Of a stretch of DNA of 64,000 nucleotides, positions 23,860-33,303 are shown in pieces. The notes beneath the pieces were generated by a model. It was not told where the DNA came from and did not search any database. It saw only the letters and a program-made list of their open reading frames with translations. The stretch's first letter is position 1, and every line of letters starts with the position of its first letter. The position numbers and the translations under genes are program-made. Origin of the DNA: Mycolicibacterium arabiense (GTDB lineage Bacteria > Actinomycetota > Actinomycetes > Mycobacteriales > Mycobacteriaceae). The stretch covers positions 3,038,001 through 3,102,000 of the forward strand of contig NZ_AP022593.1 in the NCBI RefSeq assembly GCF_010731815.2, written 5' to 3'.

Positions 23860-25506
23860 ATGAGCACAGTGCGCAAGCTTTCCGCCGTCGTCTGCGTGAC
23901 GGCCCTGACCTTGGGGCTCGGCGCATGCGGTGGCGACGAGGGCTCGTCGGGCAGTGGGGGCACCGGAGGCGACATCAACGTCACCATGACGTCGTTCCCC
24001 GACTACATCGACCCGCAGCTGTCATACACGGTCGAGGGCTGGGAGGTGTTGTACAACACCTACGTTCCGCTGCTGACGTACAAGCACGCCAAGGGAGAGG
24101 CGGGCACCGAGGTAGTACCCGGCCTGGCATCGGAGATGCCCACGATCTCCGCCGACGGCAAGACCTACCAACTGAAGCTGCGGCAGAACATGAAGTACTC
24201 CGACGGCACCCCGATCAAGGCGTCCGACTTCGCCTACGCCGTTCAGCGCCTGTTCAAGGCGGATTCGGGCGGCTCGGTCTTCTTCGAACCGATCGTGGGC
24301 GCGAGCGACTACGCCGACGGCAAGGCCGACCGGATCGCCGGGATCACCACCAACGACGGCACCGGCGACATCACCATCACCCTCACCGAGCCCAACGGCA
24401 CCTTCGAGAACGTCCTCGGTCTGCCGTTCTCGGCGCCCGTTCCGCCGAGCACTCCGCTCGACAAGGACGCGACCAACGATCCGCCGCCGTCCAGCGGACC
24501 GTTCATGATCTCCAGTGTCGAGGCGCCGCAGACGCTGACGATGGAACGCAATCCGAACTTCCAGACCGTGAAGGACGCCGGCGCAACCGAAGTCGCCGAT
24601 GCCGCCGTCGACAAGATCACGATCACCCAGAACAAGAGCAACTCGGCCCAGGTCACGGGCGTCGAGCAGAACACCATCGACTTCATGGTCGACCCGCCGG
24701 ACGCCGATCGGCTCCAGGAGGTCAAGACGCGCTTCGGGGAACGGTTCCGCCTCGAGGAGTCGATCAACACCTACTACTTCTGGATGAACAACCAGACGGC
24801 GCCGTTCAACGACGTGCGGGTGCGCCAGGCGATCAACTACGCCATCGACCCCGAGGCGCTGAACCGCGTCTTCGGTGGACGGATGCACCCGACGCAGCAG
24901 ATCCTGCCGCCGGGCATGCCCGGGTACGAGGAGTACGAGCTGTACCCCGGTCCGGACATGAACAAGGCCAAAGCGCTTCTGGCCGAGGCGAACCCGGCCG
25001 ACAAGGACATCACCGTGTGGACCAACGACGAGCCGGACCGCAAGCGCATCGGCGAGTACTACCACGACCTGCTGATCCAGCTGGGGTTCAACGCCACGCT
25101 CAAGGTCATCGCAGGCGACGTCTACTTCACCACCATCGGCAACCAGGCCACTCCCGACCTCGACACCGGGTTCGCCAACTGGTTCCAGGACTTCCCGCAC
25201 CCGGACGACTTCTTCCGGCCGCTGCTCAATGGCGCGAGCATCCTGCCCACCAACGGCAACAACTTCTCCCGCGTCAGCATCCCCGGCCTCGACGCCAAGA
25301 TGGACGAACTCCTGGCCAAGCAGCTCTCCGACGGCGGCGTCGAGCAGCAGTACGCAGCGCTCGACAAGTCGTTCATGGAGCAGGCGGCGTGGGCGCCGTA
25401 CGGCAACGAGCAGTTCGCCACCTTCGTGTCGGAACGCATCGACTTCGACAAGGCCTACAACCATCTGCTCTTCAATCAGGACTACTCGGCCCTGGCTCTG
25501 AAGTAG
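23860..25506 (+). CDS. Peptide ABC transporter substrate-binding lipoprotein
   Basis: 548 aa with GGAGGAG 6-8 nt before ATG 23860. The lipobox is LGAC with Cys23. The SBP_bac_5 (DppA/OppA) fold follows: YTVEGWEVLYNTYVPLLTYK, GLASEMPTISADGKTYQLKLR, GTPIKASDFAYAVQRL, VRQAINYAIDPEALNRVFGG and FANWFQDFPHPDDFF. Extracytoplasmic and lipid-anchored; it should capture peptides or related ligands for the four genes that follow without gaps. The true ligand is unknown; glycopeptides or nickel chelates are alternatives for this family. Confidence 0.88.
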   Translation: MSTVRKLSAVVCVTALTLGLGACGGDEGSSGSGGTGGDINVTMTSFPDYIDPQLSYTVEGWEVLYNTYVPLLTYKHAKGEAGTEVVPGLASEMPTISADGKTYQLKLRQNMKYSDGTPIKASDFAYAVQRLFKADSGGSVFFEPIVGASDYADGKADRIAGITTNDGTGDITITLTEPNGTFENVLGLPFSAPVPPSTPLDKDATNDPPPSSGPFMISSVEAPQTLTMERNPNFQTVKDAGATEVADAAVDKITITQNKSNSAQVTGVEQNTIDFMVDPPDADRLQEVKTRFGERFRLEESINTYYFWMNNQTAPFNDVRVRQAINYAIDPEALNRVFGGRMHPTQQILPPGMPGYEEYELYPGPDMNKAKALLAEANPADKDITVWTNDEPDRKRIGEYYHDLLIQLGFNATLKVIAGDVYFTTIGNQATPDLDTGFANWFQDFPHPDDFFRPLLNGASILPTNGNNFSRVSIPGLDAKMDELLAKQLSDGGVEQQYAALDKSFMEQAAWAPYGNEQFATFVSERIDFDKAYNHLLFNQDYSALALK

Positions 25507-26544
25507 ATGGGCGCCCCGATCGGGGACGTCGAGGCACCGGGCGAGATTCCGGTACCCGTCGGCGTCCCCAGTGAGTCGATCCGTGGCCGCAGCCCCTGGT
25601 ACCTGGCGTGGCTTCGGTTGCGCGGCAACAAGATGGCGTTGGTGTTCGGCGCGCTGTTCGTGCTGATCGTGCTGCTGTGCCTGGCCGCGCCGCTGTGGGC
25701 CGAGCACGTCGCGCACACCGGCCCCAACCAGAACCACATCACCGACAAGGTGCTCATCGACGGGCAGGAGACCTACGTCGTGTCACCGGACGGGACGCCG
25801 CTGGGCCCCGGCCTGCACGGCCGCTACCTGCTCGGCGCGGACCAGAATGGGCGCGACGTGATGGTGCGACTGCTCTACGGCGGCCGGACGTCGATCTTCA
25901 TCGGCGTCGCCGCCGCGGTGGTGACCACGGCCCTGGCCGTGCTCGTCGGGCTGCTCTGCGGGTACTACCGCGGCTGGATCGACGCGATCCTGTCGCGGAT
26001 CATGGACGTGGTCTGGGCCTTTCCGGTCCTGCTGCTCGGCATTGCGCTCGGCACCGCACTGGCGCTGGGCGGGTTGAAGATCGGCGGACTGGTCGTCGCG
26101 GGTGATTCGTTGTGGATCCCCATCTTCATCATCGGTCTGGTGTACGTGCCGTACATGGCGCGTCCCATCCGCGGCGAGATCCTGGCGTTGCGCGAGAAGG
26201 AGTTCGTCGAGGCCGCGGTGGCGCAGGGTTCGGGGCCGCTGCGCATCATGGTCGCCGAGCTGCTGCCCAACGTGATGTCCACGATCATCGTGTTCTTCAC
26301 GCTCAACATCGCCAACAACATGCTGCTCGAGTCGTCGCTGTCGTTCCTCGGCGCCGGTGTGCGCGCGCCGAACGCGTCGTGGGGCACGATGATCGCCGAC
26401 GGGTACCAGACGATCTACACCGCGCCGCACCTGACGATCGTGCCGGGCGTTATGATCGTGCTTACAGTGTTGGCGCTCAACGTGTTCGGCGACGGGCTGC
26501 GCGACGCGCTGGATCCGCGCGCCAAGATCAGGCTGGAGCACTGA
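25507..26544 (+). CDS. Peptide ABC transporter permease, DppC/OppC type
   Basis: 345 aa; ATG directly follows the TAG of the binding-protein gene. A first helix (ALVFGALFVLIVLLCLAAPLW) is followed by an extracytoplasmic loop of about 60 residues, then five helices. The EAA loop is EFVEAAVAQGSGPLRIMVAELLPN and docks with the ATPases. The order C before B is reversed from the classical dpp operon. The longer first loop (ADKVLIDGQETYVVSPDGTPLGP region) is typical of actinobacterial OppC. Confidence 0.88.
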   Translation: MGAPIGDVEAPGEIPVPVGVPSESIRGRSPWYLAWLRLRGNKMALVFGALFVLIVLLCLAAPLWAEHVAHTGPNQNHITDKVLIDGQETYVVSPDGTPLGPGLHGRYLLGADQNGRDVMVRLLYGGRTSIFIGVAAAVVTTALAVLVGLLCGYYRGWIDAILSRIMDVVWAFPVLLLGIALGTALALGGLKIGGLVVAGDSLWIPIFIIGLVYVPYMARPIRGEILALREKEFVEAAVAQGSGPLRIMVAELLPNVMSTIIVFFTLNIANNMLLESSLSFLGAGVRAPNASWGTMIADGYQTIYTAPHLTIVPGVMIVLTVLALNVFGDGLRDALDPRAKIRLEH

Positions 26545-26545
26545 C

Positions 26546-27508
26546 ATGGGGCGCTTCGTCGTACGGCGGCTACTCGGCATGCTCGCGGTACTGTTCGCGA
26601 TCTCGGTCATCGTGTTCCTGATCTTCAACGTGATCCCGAACTCCGACCCCGCAGCACGCATCGCGGGCAAGAACGCCAATCCGGAGTTGATCGCGCGCGT
26701 CACAGCGGATCTCGGCCTCGACAAGCCGCTGCCCGAGCAGTACGTGACGATGATGAGGCAGATCTTCACCGGGGAACTGACGTCGTACGCCAGCTCGCAG
26801 AACGTCGTCGAGCAGATCTGGAAGGGTCTGCCTGCCACGCTGTCGCTGTGCATCGGCGCCGCGGTGATCTGGATGGCGCTGGCACTGGTGTTCGGCTATC
26901 TCAGTGCCGTACATGCCGGCAAGTTCACCGACCGCGCGTTGACGATCCTGTCGCTGGTCGGCATCTCCGTCCCGGTCTTCTGGCTCGCGGCGATCCTGTT
27001 GTACTACCTCAGCTTCAAGGCCCAGCTGTTCCCCACCAGCAGTTACGTTCCGCTGGGCAGGGACCCGGTGGACTGGGCGTATCACCTGATCCTGCCGTGG
27101 CTCACCCTGGCGGTGCTCTACGTCGGCTTCTACAGCCGCGTGCTGCGCTCGAACATGCTCGACGTGATGAACGAGGACTACGTGCGTACTGCGCGCGCCA
27201 AGGGCATCAGCGAGCGTCAGGTCAGGATGCGCCACGTGCTGCGGAACTCGATGATCCCGGTCGTGACGCTGTTCGGCCTCGACTTCGGCGCCGTCGTCGG
27301 CGGCGGGGCCATCCTCACCGAGACCGTGTTCAACCTGAACGGGGTCGGCCTCTATGCCGGGCAGGCCATCGGAAGTCTCGATCTGCCGCCGCTGATGGGC
27401 GTCACCATCTTCGGCGCCTTCTTCATCGTGCTGTTCAACACCCTCGTGGATCTGGCCTACGCGTTCCTCGATCCACGCATCCGACTGGGAGAGGCGGCAC
27501 CTTCGTGA
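26546..27508 (+). CDS. Peptide ABC transporter permease, DppB/OppB type
   Basis: 320 aa starting one base after the previous stop. N-terminal FVVRRLLGMLAVLFAISVIVFLIF is the conserved DppB first helix. The EAA loop is DYVRTARAKGISERQVRMRHVLRN, and the last helices end before LDPRIRLG. Its stop overlaps the GTG of the first ATPase gene (GTGA). Forms the heterodimeric channel with the DppC-type subunit. Confidence 0.9.
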   Translation: MGRFVVRRLLGMLAVLFAISVIVFLIFNVIPNSDPAARIAGKNANPELIARVTADLGLDKPLPEQYVTMMRQIFTGELTSYASSQNVVEQIWKGLPATLSLCIGAAVIWMALALVFGYLSAVHAGKFTDRALTILSLVGISVPVFWLAAILLYYLSFKAQLFPTSSYVPLGRDPVDWAYHLILPWLTLAVLYVGFYSRVLRSNMLDVMNEDYVRTARAKGISERQVRMRHVLRNSMIPVVTLFGLDFGAVVGGGAILTETVFNLNGVGLYAGQAIGSLDLPPLMGVTIFGAFFIVLFNTLVDLAYAFLDPRIRLGEAAPS

Positions 27509-28506
27509 TCCTTGAAGTCGACGACCTGCGGGTCGGCTTCGCCACCGACGGCGGCGTGGTGCAAGCCGTAGACGGGGTGTCGTTCGCGCTCGACGCGGGC
27601 GAGATCCTGGCCATAGTGGGCGAATCCGGCTCCGGCAAGAGCGTCACCGCGCAGACCTTAATCGGGCTGACGCGCGCTCCCAACGCGACGATCACGGGTT
27701 CGGTCCGCTTCGACGGCCTCGACCTCACCGAGCTGGACGACGAGCGGCTGCGGGCGGTCCGCGGCGAGCGGATCGCGATGATCTTCCAGGACCCGATGAC
27801 GTCGCTGAATCCGGTGTACCGGGTGGGCGACCAGCTGGTGGAGATGATCCGCGCCCACCGCGACGTGTCGAAGCGCGACGCCCGTGACCGCGCGGTGGAC
27901 TTGCTACGCACGGTGGGCATCCCGAATCCCGAGCGACGCGTCCGCGACTACCCGCACTCGTTCTCCGGCGGCATGCGCCAACGCGTGATGATCGCGATGG
28001 CACTGTCCCTGGACCCCGACGTCCTGATCGCCGACGAGCCGACCACCGCGCTCGACGTGACGGTCCAGGCGCAGATCCTGCGATTGCTCACCGACCTCAA
28101 CCGGGAGCGGGGGCTTGCGGTCGTCCTGATCACCCACGACCTCGGCGTGGTCGCGGAGATCGCCCACCGCGTGGCGGTGATGTACGCCGGGCAGATCGTG
28201 GAGAACGCTCGGCTCGACGACCTGTTCTACGATCCGCGCCACCCGTACACGTGGGGTCTGCTGGGCTCGTTGGCACGGCTCGATCAGCCGAATCCCGATC
28301 GCCTACCCCAGATCCCGGGGCAACCGCCGTCGCTGCTGCACCCGCCAACGGGTTGCCGGTTCGCGCCGCGCTGCCCGCACGAGTTCGACGCGTGCACGAT
28401 CCCGCCGGAGCTGGACCGCGACCGCTGCTGGCTGGATCTCGACCAGAAGCGCCTGCTGCGCGACGTCGACGGACGCATCGGCCTGCAACGGGTGGTGAGC
28501 ACGTGA
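27505..28506 (+). CDS. Peptide ABC transporter ATPase, DppD/OppD type
   Basis: 333 aa from GTG 27505. Walker A is [12 protein letters not shown], the signature is [15 protein letters not shown], Walker B is [13 protein letters not shown] and the switch His is in LITHDLGVV. The C-terminal oligopeptide-transporter extension contains [14 protein letters not shown], a Cys cluster that binds Fe-S in some DppD proteins. Pairs with the next ATPase, which it overlaps by 4 nt. Confidence 0.92.
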   Translation: MILEVDDLRVGFATDGGVVQAVDGVSFALDAGEILAIVGESGSGKSVTAQTLIGLTRAPNATITGSVRFDGLDLTELDDERLRAVRGERIAMIFQDPMTSLNPVYRVGDQLVEMIRAHRDVSKRDARDRAVDLLRTVGIPNPERRVRDYPHSFSGGMRQRVMIAMALSLDPDVLIADEPTTALDVTVQAQILRLLTDLNRERGLAVVLITHDLGVVAEIAHRVAVMYAGQIVENARLDDLFYDPRHPYTWGLLGSLARLDQPNPDRLPQIPGQPPSLLHPPTGCRFAPRCPHEFDACTIPPELDRDRCWLDLDQKRLLRDVDGRIGLQRVVST

Positions 28507-29483
28507 GCGAACCGCTGCTCGAGGTCACCGACCTCGTCAAGCACTTCCCGATCAGGTCCGGCGTCGTGGTCGAACGCGAGGTCGCCAAGGTACGCGCGGT
28601 CGACGGCGTGAGCCTGTCACTCCGCAAGGGCGAAACCCTGGGATTGGTCGGGGAATCCGGCTGCGGCAAGTCGACGCTGTGCCGCACCATCCTGCAGCTG
28701 GTCGATCCGACCTCGGGGTCGGTGCGGTTCGAGGGCGAGGAACTCGTCGGGCGCAACCGGCGCCAGATGCGGCCGTTCCGCCGGCGGATGCAGATGATCT
28801 TCCAGGACCCGTATGCCTCGTTGAATCCGCGCAAGCGCGTGGGTCAGATCATCGGCGATCCGATGGAGATGCACGGGCTCGCGTCGGGCCGCGACGTCGA
28901 GGCACGGGTGCGCGACCTGCTCGACCGAGTGGGGTTGCGGCCCGAGCACGGCGAGCGCTTCCCGCACGAATTCTCCGGTGGGCAGCGGCAACGCATCGGC
29001 ATAGCCCGTGCTCTGGCACTGGAACCCAGCCTGATCATCGCCGACGAACCAGTCTCCGCGCTCGACGTGTCGGTGCAGGCGCAGATCGTCAACCTGCTCA
29101 AGGACCTGCAGGACGAACTGGGGCTGGCCTACCTCTTCGTGGCCCACGACCTCGGCGTGGTGCGGCACGTGTCGCACCACGTGGCGGTCATGTACCTGGG
29201 CCGGATCGTCGAGAGCGCCACGGCCGCCGGGCTGTACGAGCACCCCCTGCATCCCTACTCGCACGCGCTGCTGTCGGCGGTCCCGGTGCCCGACCCGAGA
29301 GCCAACGCGGCGCGGGAGCGTCTGGTGCTGGAGGGCGATCCGCCGAGCCCGATCGACCCACCGCCGGGCTGTCGCTTCCACACACGCTGCCCGCGCGTCG
29401 GTGACGATTGCCGGGTGGACGACCCCGCATTGCGTGAACTCGTCCCGAATCACGTTGCGGCGTGCCATCACCCGTTGCTGTAG
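28503..29483 (+). CDS. Peptide ABC transporter ATPase, DppF/OppF type
   Basis: 326 aa from GTG 28503. Walker [13 protein letters not shown], signature [15 protein letters not shown], Walker [13 protein letters not shown], switch His in FVAHDLGVV. The C-terminal segment [15 protein letters not shown] is the OppF-type Cys motif. Last gene of the transporter operon; it stops 3 nt before the convergent Hsp70-like gene. Confidence 0.92.
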   Translation: MSEPLLEVTDLVKHFPIRSGVVVEREVAKVRAVDGVSLSLRKGETLGLVGESGCGKSTLCRTILQLVDPTSGSVRFEGEELVGRNRRQMRPFRRRMQMIFQDPYASLNPRKRVGQIIGDPMEMHGLASGRDVEARVRDLLDRVGLRPEHGERFPHEFSGGQRQRIGIARALALEPSLIIADEPVSALDVSVQAQIVNLLKDLQDELGLAYLFVAHDLGVVRHVSHHVAVMYLGRIVESATAAGLYEHPLHPYSHALLSAVPVPDPRANAARERLVLEGDPPSPIDPPPGCRFHTRCPRVGDDCRVDDPALRELVPNHVAACHHPLL

Positions 29484-29486
29484 GCC

Positions 29487-31253
29487 TCAGTAGGGGAAGA
29501 GCGGCGGCGGCTGCTGGTACACCGGCGGCGGCACGGGGGTGTTCGGCACCTGAACCGGGATGGGGACCGGCACGAACGGCACCGTGATGTAGCTCGTCGT
29601 CATCGGCGGCGTCGTGGTCGTCCTGGTGGTTGGCGGCGTGGTGGTCGTGGTGGTGGTGGACGGCGTCGTCGTGGTGGTCGATGGCGTGGTCGTCGTCGTC
29701 GTGGTGGTCGTGGTGGTCGTCGTCGTGGTGGTCGTGGTGGGTGGCGTCGTGGTGACCGGCCGCTCCACGGTGACGGTCTCGGGCGGCGGCGGAGGCACCT
29801 CGGTGACCGGGGGCGCAGGCGGCGGTTCCGCCGCTGGCGGGGGCAGTTCGGACGGCGGCGGCTGGGGCTCGGAGGTGATCGGTGGCGCCGTCGACGTCGC
29901 GGTCAGCGGCGCGGTGCTCGGGCTGGGTTGCGTCTCGTCGGTGCCGCTGGTCAGCGCGATCGCCACGCCTCCGACCGCTATCAGCGCCACGGCGGCAGCG
30001 ACCCCGAACGCCAGTTGCGGTACCCGTTGCCAGGCGCGCGGCTCGTCGTCGTATGCCCTGTATTCACTACGATCCGGAACGTGTTGCGGCACTGCGTCGG
30101 TCGCGCCGGTCGGCGGCCCGTAGGGATCCTCGCGGACGTAGGTGTCGGGGCCGGTGTAGGGCACCGGGTCCTCGGTGTCCTGATCCTGCGACCACGCCAG
30201 CGCCCGGAAGGTCGCGGTCCCTGGTGCCGCCTGGCTGATCGCCTCGGTGACGACCGCCGCGTGAGCAACGCCGGTCTGGGCATCGGAGTCGGCAGCGTGC
30301 GCGGCGAACACCGCGGCGCCCACCGCAGCGTCGAGTGCGGGCTGCGGGGTGGCGATCACCGGGGACCGGGTGTGCTCGGCGAGTCGCGCACCGATCAATG
30401 GTATCCGCGCACCACCGCCGGCCAGCGCGACCGCCGTCACGTCGGACCAGTGAATCCTGTTGCGGGACAGCTGATCGTCGAGTTCGGCGAGCAACGCGGT
30501 CATCGGACCGTCCAGCACGGTTTCGAGGTCGTCGCGGGTGACCGTCGCGGTCGAGCGGTGACCGGGCAGTTGAACACCCACGTCCGTGGCTGCCTGCTCG
30601 GAGAGTCGCTCCTTAGCGCGCCGGCACTCGTCCCGCAGCAGGGCGAGCGAGCCGACGGCTGCGGTTCCCGCCGGGTCGACACCGCCGGCGCCGGCAATCC
30701 GGTCCAGGACGTCGGTCATCAGTGCCTGGTCGATCTGATCGCCGGAGAAGTCCGCGATCCGCCGCGTCTCGATCGCTTCGAAGGACGATGCGGCGTCGGC
30801 CAGGGTGATGGTGGTCCCTCCGCCGCCGAAGTCCATCAGGGCCACCACGCCGCTGGTCGGCAGACCGGGGCTGGCGTGCAGTGCGGTCAGCGTGGTGACG
30901 GCGTCGGACACCAGGCGGGCGGGCACGCCGCCCGGCGCCAGGTTGGGTCTGCTGCGCATCGCGGAGCGCAGCGCGCGCAGTGTCGCGCCGTTCCAGTGCG
31001 CGGGGACCGCGATCGCGATCGGGGCGGTGTCACTCCGGGCCATCTCGTCGAGCAGGGTGACGATCAGGTCGTCGGCCAGATGCCTCGACCCGTCGGCAGC
31101 GACCAGCGGTACGGGGTCTCCGGCGCGCTCCACGAACCCGCCCAGCGGCTGACCGGACACCGTCAGCACCGATCGGCGGCTGACGGGTGTGCTGCCCACC
31201 CGAGCCGCGACCATGCTGGTGGTGCCGATCGACAACCCCAGCGGCTCGCTCAT
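29487..31253 (-). CDS. Hsp70-like membrane protein with poly-Thr/Pro extracellular tail
   Basis: 588 aa from ATG 31253. Residues 1-340 are a divergent actin/Hsp70 ATPase fold (LGLSIGTTSMVAARVG for phosphate 1, VVALMDFGGGGTTITLAD for phosphate 2, VTAVALAGGGARIPLI for adenosine). There is no Hsp70 substrate domain. A cytosolic linker leads to one membrane helix (about residues 445-465, QLAFGVAAAVALIAVGGVAIAL). An outer tail of about 120 residues consists of Pro and long Thr runs, ending in PVYQQPPPLFPY. The combination suggests an envelope-sensing or wall-linked ATPase; mycobacteria have several such Hsp70-like proteins of unclear role. Confidence 0.78.
   Translation of the reverse strand: MSEPLGLSIGTTSMVAARVGSTPVSRRSVLTVSGQPLGGFVERAGDPVPLVAADGSRHLADDLIVTLLDEMARSDTAPIAIAVPAHWNGATLRALRSAMRSRPNLAPGGVPARLVSDAVTTLTALHASPGLPTSGVVALMDFGGGGTTITLADAASSFEAIETRRIADFSGDQIDQALMTDVLDRIAGAGGVDPAGTAAVGSLALLRDECRRAKERLSEQAATDVGVQLPGHRSTATVTRDDLETVLDGPMTALLAELDDQLSRNRIHWSDVTAVALAGGGARIPLIGARLAEHTRSPVIATPQPALDAAVGAAVFAAHAADSDAQTGVAHAAVVTEAISQAAPGTATFRALAWSQDQDTEDPVPYTGPDTYVREDPYGPPTGATDAVPQHVPDRSEYRAYDDEPRAWQRVPQLAFGVAAAVALIAVGGVAIALTSGTDETQPSPSTAPLTATSTAPPITSEPQPPPSELPPPAAEPPPAPPVTEVPPPPPETVTVERPVTTTPPTTTTTTTTTTTTTTTTTTPSTTTTTPSTTTTTTTPPTTRTTTTPPMTTSYITVPFVPVPIPVQVPNTPVPPPVYQQPPPLFPY
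29614..29757. repeat. Low-complexity trinucleotide tract coding poly-Thr
   Basis: On the plus strand this is a near-continuous run of GTG/GTC triplets; on the coding minus strand it reads ACC/ACG for Thr, interrupted by a few Pro codons. Two longer uninterrupted Thr runs are present. Tracts of this type change length by slippage. Confidence 0.8.
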
Positions 31254-31344
31254 GATCAAGCCACCATAACCGCCGGGGGCGGGCGCTCGAGCCGGGACAC
31301 TCCGCCGCGCGGTGATGCGTGGCACGCGAACGGTGTTCTGACGT

Positions 31345-32091
31345 CTAGGTTTTGACCCGCCGAGTCTTCCCCATCAGCGCCGATCCGGCGATCCCGACGA
31401 CGATCAGCGTGATCCCCACCGCGGCCGACGTCGACTCCGACACCCAGCCCACGATGCCGACCACCAGGACGAATGGCGGCAGCCAGTCGAGGAGTCGAAG
31501 ACGGGATTCGGGCTCGTCGGCGCCGGCGTAGTCGGGGTAGAACTCGGTGAACTCGACCGCGAAGAGCATCGCCCCGATGGGCAGGATCCAGCCCGTCCAG
31601 AAGTCGGCCTCGCCGTGCAACACGATGCCGCCGATCGCGCCGACGATCGCCGAGAAGGTGAACGCCGCCGCCCATACCGCGGAGATCGCGTAGTTCACCT
31701 TCAGGAATTGCGCTGTGTCCCAATACTCCTCGGGCGTGGTGTCCTTGGCGTACGCCACGGTGAACGGCCGTTTGATCAGCAGCGTGATGATCGCGAACCC
31801 GGCGAGGGCGACGTTGCTGACCTCGCCGGCCCACGACTCGAGCCACTGGATCATTCCGTCGGAGGCGACCAGTCCCAGTCCGGCCATGACGCCGAAGAAC
31901 GCGACGCCGAACACCTCGAGCAGGTGCACGGGAATGGCTCGTCGCCACCCGACCCACAGCGTCAGCAGCGACAGCCCCAGCGCTGCCGAGGCCGCTTCCT
32001 CGAACCGCCCCGGACCCGAGAGGACGGACAGGAGTATCCACGGGGCGATGCCGGCGAACGGCGATTTCACGTATCCGTCAATAAATCCCAC
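31345..32091 (-). CDS. Conserved multi-pass membrane protein
   Basis: 248 aa from GTG 32091; no ATG start is available and the ribosome site is weak. Six or seven hydrophobic helices, separated by short loops such as RPFTVAYAKDTTPEEYWDT and EFTEFYPDYAGADEPESRL. I recognise it as a type common in mycobacterial genomes but know no function. The acidic loop with FYPDYA is a distinctive cytosolic or outer feature. Divergent from the SnoaL-like gene 46 bp away. Confidence 0.72.
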   Translation of the reverse strand: MGFIDGYVKSPFAGIAPWILLSVLSGPGRFEEAASAALGLSLLTLWVGWRRAIPVHLLEVFGVAFFGVMAGLGLVASDGMIQWLESWAGEVSNVALAGFAIITLLIKRPFTVAYAKDTTPEEYWDTAQFLKVNYAISAVWAAAFTFSAIVGAIGGIVLHGEADFWTGWILPIGAMLFAVEFTEFYPDYAGADEPESRLRLLDWLPPFVLVVGIVGWVSESTSAAVGITLIVVGIAGSALMGKTRRVKT

Positions 32092-32136
32092 GCCGGAATC
32101 ATATGCGCGAGCCCACCGGTGTGTTTCTATGTCGCC

Positions 32137-32598
32137 ATGGGTGACATCGACGAGATCCAGCAAGTGAAGTACCGCTACCTGCGTGCGCTCGACACCAAGC
32201 ACTGGGACGACTTCGCCGACACGCTCACCGAGGACGTGGTCGGCGACTACGGCGAGTCGCTCGGCGAGGAGCACCACTTCACCGACCGCGCCTCCCTCGT
32301 CGAGTTCATGGTCACCTCGATGCCCGCCGAGGTCATCACCGAGCACCGGGTGACGCACCCGGAGATCGTCGTCGACGGCGACGAGGCGACCGGGATCTGG
32401 TACCTGCAGGACAAGGTGATCGTTCCGGCGTTCGACTTCATGTTGATCGGCGCGGGCTTCTACCACGACAGGTACCGCCGGACGGCCGACGGCTGGAAGA
32501 TCAGCGCCACCGGATACGACCGCACCTACGACGCGTCGCTGTCCACCAAGGAGCTGGACTTCAAGGTGAAGGCCGGGCGCGCCATCGCCGCGCTGTAG
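32137..32598 (+). CDS. SnoaL-like / NTF2-fold protein
   Basis: 153 aa from ATG 32137. The single NTF2-like domain starts with a helix (IDEIQQVKYRYLRALDTKHWDDFADTLTEDVV) and includes HRVTHPEIVVDGDEATGIWYLQD and GAGFYHDRYRRTADGWKI. Family members are ketosteroid isomerase-like enzymes or ligand-binding proteins; many mycobacterial copies belong to steroid catabolism. No neighbouring catabolic gene supports a specific substrate here. Confidence 0.82.
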   Translation: MGDIDEIQQVKYRYLRALDTKHWDDFADTLTEDVVGDYGESLGEEHHFTDRASLVEFMVTSMPAEVITEHRVTHPEIVVDGDEATGIWYLQDKVIVPAFDFMLIGAGFYHDRYRRTADGWKISATGYDRTYDASLSTKELDFKVKAGRAIAAL

Positions 32599-32616
32599 CA
32601 GTCACGCAGACCGCGA

Positions 32617-33270
32617 CTACTTGGAGACCGCGATCAGCGCTCCGGGGCGCAGCCACTGCATGACCTTCACGAGCATCTCGTCGTCGATGGCGACGCAGCC
32701 GGCGGTGGGCCCACCGTCGGTGGTGTGCAGGAAGAACGCGCCACCCTTGCCGGGGATGCGTTGCTTGTTGACGCCCATCACGACGGCATGGGCGTACTGC
32801 GGGATGTCGAGGTTTTCGGTTCCATCGCTCAGCGCGGTGCTGAAGGGACACTTGGCCTTCTCGCACACCTGCATCGTGTTGTAGGTCGGGCTCTTCATGT
32901 CGCCGTCCCACCAATGGTTCGGACCCACCTGCACGTACTGCAGACCGCCACCGGGATTGGGTTGCGTGCCGAAGGCGAAGTCCAGGGTGTAGACGCCCAT
33001 CGGCGTCAGCATCGACCCGTCGTAGTGCTCGGGCGACATGCCCTTCGAGCCGATCTTGGCCGGGATGCCCGCCCCCACCGCGCGCCAGCCCGACGACGTC
33101 CGCTCGTACACGTCCACCTTGGCGTCCGAACCACCAACGCCGACAACGGAAACCACCTGCGTGGCGTTACCCACCTGGTTGGCGAACCACGGGACGAGTT
33201 CGGCACGGGCCTGCGGCGCCGCCACGAGCGCAATGACCGCGACGCACAACGAGGTCAGCAGTCGGCGCAT
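32617..33270 (-). CDS. Secreted L,D-transpeptidase (YkuD-type) protein
   Basis: 217 aa from ATG 33270; ATG 33279 and 33300 are also in frame. The signal peptide is clear (RRLLTSLCVAVIALVAAPQARA). The YkuD-type catalytic signature HTTDGGPTAGCVAI provides the His and Cys nucleophile. YHYDG-type SPEHYDGSMLTPMGVY fits the substrate-facing loop. It may form 3-3 peptidoglycan cross-links or attach proteins to the wall, but the motif spacing is that of the shorter secreted subfamily rather than LdtMt2, so a hydrolytic role is possible. Confidence 0.78.
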   Translation of the reverse strand: MRRLLTSLCVAVIALVAAPQARAELVPWFANQVGNATQVVSVVGVGGSDAKVDVYERTSSGWRAVGAGIPAKIGSKGMSPEHYDGSMLTPMGVYTLDFAFGTQPNPGGGLQYVQVGPNHWWDGDMKSPTYNTMQVCEKAKCPFSTALSDGTENLDIPQYAHAVVMGVNKQRIPGKGGAFFLHTTDGGPTAGCVAIDDEMLVKVMQWLRPGALIAVSK

Positions 33271-33303
33271 GCCCTCCATCGTGTGCAGCGATGCAGTCAC
33301 GGA

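Noticed and set aside
24022..25737. 571-codon open frame antisense to the peptide-binding protein gene
   Set aside because: Third-position GC bias of the real gene keeps the complement open; sequence is low-complexity and crosses the start of the permease gene.
29614..30123. Val-rich plus-strand open frame opposite the poly-Thr tail
   Set aside because: Produced by reading the Thr triplet tract backwards as GTG/GTC; the minus-strand gene explains it.
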